Below, in pieces: positions 7,125 to 8,880 of a stretch of DNA of 8,880 nucleotides. The notes under the pieces were generated by a model that saw only the letters and a program-made list of their open reading frames with translations, searched no databases and was not told the DNA's origin. Position numbers and translations under genes: made by a program. The stretch lies in contig JAJXTA010000081.1 of assembly GCA_021784265.1 (NCBI GenBank), positions 1-8,880 on the forward strand. Direction: 5' to 3'. The DNA is from a bacterium (GTDB lineage: Bacteria; Verrucomicrobiota; Verrucomicrobiia; Limisphaerales; J093). The stretch's first letter is position 1; the number at the start of each line of letters is the position of its first letter.

Positions 7125-8880
7125 ATGGGCGCTGTGTCGCATGCGGATTTTGTCCATCTCCACCTTCACAGTGAGTACTCGTTGCTGGACGGGGCCTGCC
7201 GCCTGGATCGGTTGGTGGAAAAGGCCCATGAGCTGCGGTTTGCGGCCTTGGCGCTGACCGATCACGGGGTCCTGTACGGGGCGGTGGATTTTTACCAGGC
7301 GGCGCGGGCGCAAGGGATCAAGCCGATCATCGGGTGTGAGGTTTATGTTGCCCCGGGCGGCCGCCTTGAGAAGAAGGCGAGCAACGGCACGCGGGACATT
7401 TATCATCACTTGGTCTTGCTGGCCAAGGATGAGACCGGCTACCGGAACTTGATCAAACTGGCCACGGCGGCCCACCTGGAGGGCTACTACTACAAGCCGC
7501 GCATCGACAAGGAACTCCTGGCCGCCCACCGGGAAGGGCTCATTGCTCTGTCGGGGTGTTTGGCCAGCGAAATTCCCGATCTGATCCAGAAAGACCAGCT
7601 CCGCCAAGCCCGCGCCGCGGTGGATTGGTTCAAGCAGACGCTGGGCGCGGAGAATTTCTATCTCGAGCTCCAGAACCACCGGCTGCCGGAACAGGCCAAG
7701 GTCAACCGGCAGCTCATCCCTTGGGCCCGCGAGTTCGGGCTGAAGTTGGTGGCCACCAACGACGTTCATTACCTCGAACGAGACCACGCCCACGCCCACG
7801 ACTGCCTGATCTGTATCGGGACGCAGACGACCCTCGCGGATCCGAAGCGGTTGCGATACGCCGCCGGCGAGTTCTACCTGCGCTCGGCGGAGGAGATGAA
7901 GGCCCTCTTCGCGGAGGTCCCCGAGGCGGTGACGAACACCCTGACGGTCGCCGAGCAATGCAACCTCGAGATCGCCTTCGGCAAGCTGCACTATCCGACC
8001 TTCACGCCCCCGGCCAGCCAGACCCGCGAAAGCTACTTGCGCGAGTTGCTGGCCGAGGGCTTGCGCGACCGCTACAGCCTGCGCGCCCGGGTGGAGCACG
8101 ACCAGTTTGTGGTCGAAGCCCTCGAAGATGCCCGGCGCCTGCCCACTTACGAGGCCGCTGTCCCCGGGGTCGCGCCCGCCGCCGGGCCGCCCGCGGCGGC
8201 GCCCCCGGCCTCACCACCGCGGGACTTGGCGGATCCCGCCGTGGCAGCCGCCGTGACCACGGTTCTCGACCGGCTGCGGATGGAGCTGGCGGTGATCGAG
8301 AAGACCCGGTTCGTCAGTTACTTCCTCATCGTCGGGGATTTCGTCCGGCATGGGCGGAGCCGGGGTATTAGTTGCGTGGCGCGCGGTTCGGCGGCGGGAT
8401 CGTTGGTGACCTACCTCCTGAAGATCTCGAACGTGGACCCGATCCGCTATGGGCTGTTGTTCGAGCGGTTTCTCAACCCGGAGCGCGTCAATCCGCCGGA
8501 CATCGATATCGATTTCGCCGACGACCGTCGCGCCGAGGTGATCGAGTACGTGCGGCAGAAGTACGGCAGGGAGTCGGTCGCCCAGATCGTCACCTTCGGC
8601 ACGATGGGGGCCAAGTCGGTGGTGCGGGACGTGGGGCGGGTGATGGGGCTGAGCTACGGGGAGTGCGACCGGTTGGCCAAGATGATCCCCAACGAGCTGA
8701 AGATGACCCTGGCCAAAGCCCTCAAACAATCGCCCGAATTCAAACGCGCCTACGACAGCGAAGAGGTCACGCGCGAGTTGGTGGACACCGCCTTCATCCT
8801 CGAGGACCTCACGCGCAACGCCTCGGTGCATGCCGCCGGGGTGGTCATCGGGGACCAGCCGCTGGTCAACCTGCTCCCGC
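7125..8880 (+). CDS. dnaE: DNA polymerase III alpha subunit (DnaE), 3'-truncated by window edge
   Basis: Catalytic subunit of the replicative polymerase. About 585 of an expected 1150-1200 residues are present. Start ATG 7125 is preceded by GAGGG and by an in-frame stop, so it cannot extend upstream. The N-terminal PHP domain (about 6-285) contains HLHLHSEYSLLDGA, LTDHG, GCEVYVAP, YHHLVLLA, LSGCLASE and ATNDVHYL. These supply counterparts of all nine metal ligands described for Mycobacterium tuberculosis DnaE1: H13, H15, D22, H47, E72, H95, C145, D213 and H215. The PHP proofreading 3'-5' exonuclease is therefore probably active, unlike the degenerate E. coli PHP. A Pro/Ala-rich stretch at about 344-372 separates this from the palm region. 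The palm has ARGSAAGSLVTYLL, LLFERFLNPERV and PDIDIDF, where D459 and D461 match E. coli D401 and D403. AQIVTFGTMGAKSVVRD and NASVHAAGVVIG follow. The third catalytic Asp, the thumb, fingers and beta-clamp motif lie outside. The strand is the same as serS, but the two are separated by about 640 bp. Confidence 0.97.
   Translation, partial: MGAVSHADFVHLHLHSEYSLLDGACRLDRLVEKAHELRFAALALTDHGVLYGAVDFYQAARAQGIKPIIGCEVYVAPGGRLEKKASNGTRDIYHHLVLLAKDETGYRNLIKLATAAHLEGYYYKPRIDKELLAAHREGLIALSGCLASEIPDLIQKDQLRQARAAVDWFKQTLGAENFYLELQNHRLPEQAKVNRQLIPWAREFGLKLVATNDVHYLERDHAHAHDCLICIGTQTTLADPKRLRYAAGEFYLRSAEEMKALFAEVPEAVTNTLTVAEQCNLEIAFGKLHYPTFTPPASQTRESYLRELLAEGLRDRYSLRARVEHDQFVVEALEDARRLPTYEAAVPGVAPAAGPPAAAPPASPPRDLADPAVAAAVTTVLDRLRMELAVIEKTRFVSYFLIVGDFVRHGRSRGISCVARGSAAGSLVTYLLKISNVDPIRYGLLFERFLNPERVNPPDIDIDFADDRRAEVIEYVRQKYGRESVAQIVTFGTMGAKSVVRDVGRVMGLSYGECDRLAKMIPNELKMTLAKALKQSPEFKRAYDSEEVTRELVDTAFILEDLTRNASVHAAGVVIGDQPLVNLLP

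Noticed and set aside
6535..7257. Open + frame of 240 codons crossing the serS-dnaE gap into dnaE
   Set aside because: It overlaps the dnaE N-terminus in the wrong frame. The portion over 6618-6863 is out of frame with the transposase-like reading, and its composition (Arg/Pro/Ser) is typical of a shadow.
7074..8099. Antisense open frame of 341 codons over the dnaE PHP region
   Set aside because: The + strand encodes an unmistakable PHP domain. The antisense product only mirrors its codons.
1..8880. CRISPR arrays, tRNA or rRNA genes, riboswitches and phage genes
   Set aside because: I looked for regular repeats, cloverleaf-like segments and phage-type proteins on both strands and saw none.

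Overview
The window is a very GC-rich bacterial chromosome segment with four clear protein genes and one partial gene at each edge counted among them. The organism is probably a member of the Verrucomicrobiota, possibly near Limisphaerales/Pedosphaera. This rests on my recollection of how seryl-tRNA synthetase and DnaE read in that group, on the GC-rich code, and on the carbohydrate-degrading genes. It is a tentative assignment, not a search result.

Layout. At 3-1490 (+) lies the C-terminal two thirds or so of a GH78 alpha-L-rhamnosidase, cut by the left edge. After a 31-nt gap comes a complete secreted GH3 beta-glycosidase (1522-3750, +). These two look like a short operon for dismantling a rhamnose-containing plant or algal glycan: the GH78 removes terminal rhamnose and the GH3 removes beta-linked glucose or xylose. 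A GT4 glycosyltransferase (3783-5102, -) converges on the GH3 gene across a 32-bp gap that contains a GC-rich hairpin. Only 76 bp separate the start of that glycosyltransferase from serS, seryl-tRNA synthetase (5179-6486, +). This divergent gap holds a perfect 13-bp palindrome overlapping the -35 hexamer of a candidate serS promoter. The spacing of that promoter would put the transcript start at or next to the serS GTG codon.

Between serS and the next gene lie about 640 bp with no intact gene. The main thing I recognise there is a decayed 3' end of an ISAs1-type transposase (6618-6863, +), in which the catalytic Glu and the Trp of the HWxxEN motif have both become Gly. The rest is unassigned. 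At 7125-8880 (+) is the N-terminal half of dnaE, the replicative DNA polymerase III alpha subunit, cut by the right edge. It has a complete PHP metal site and a clear polymerase active-site motif, with a Pro/Ala-rich linker between the PHP and palm regions.

Housekeeping genes (serS, dnaE) and accessory genes (GH78, GH3, GT4) sit side by side. I see no convincing new biological system. The points most worth a second look are the serS/GT4 divergent control region, the transposon remnant, the GT4 donor-site substitution and the DnaE linker.
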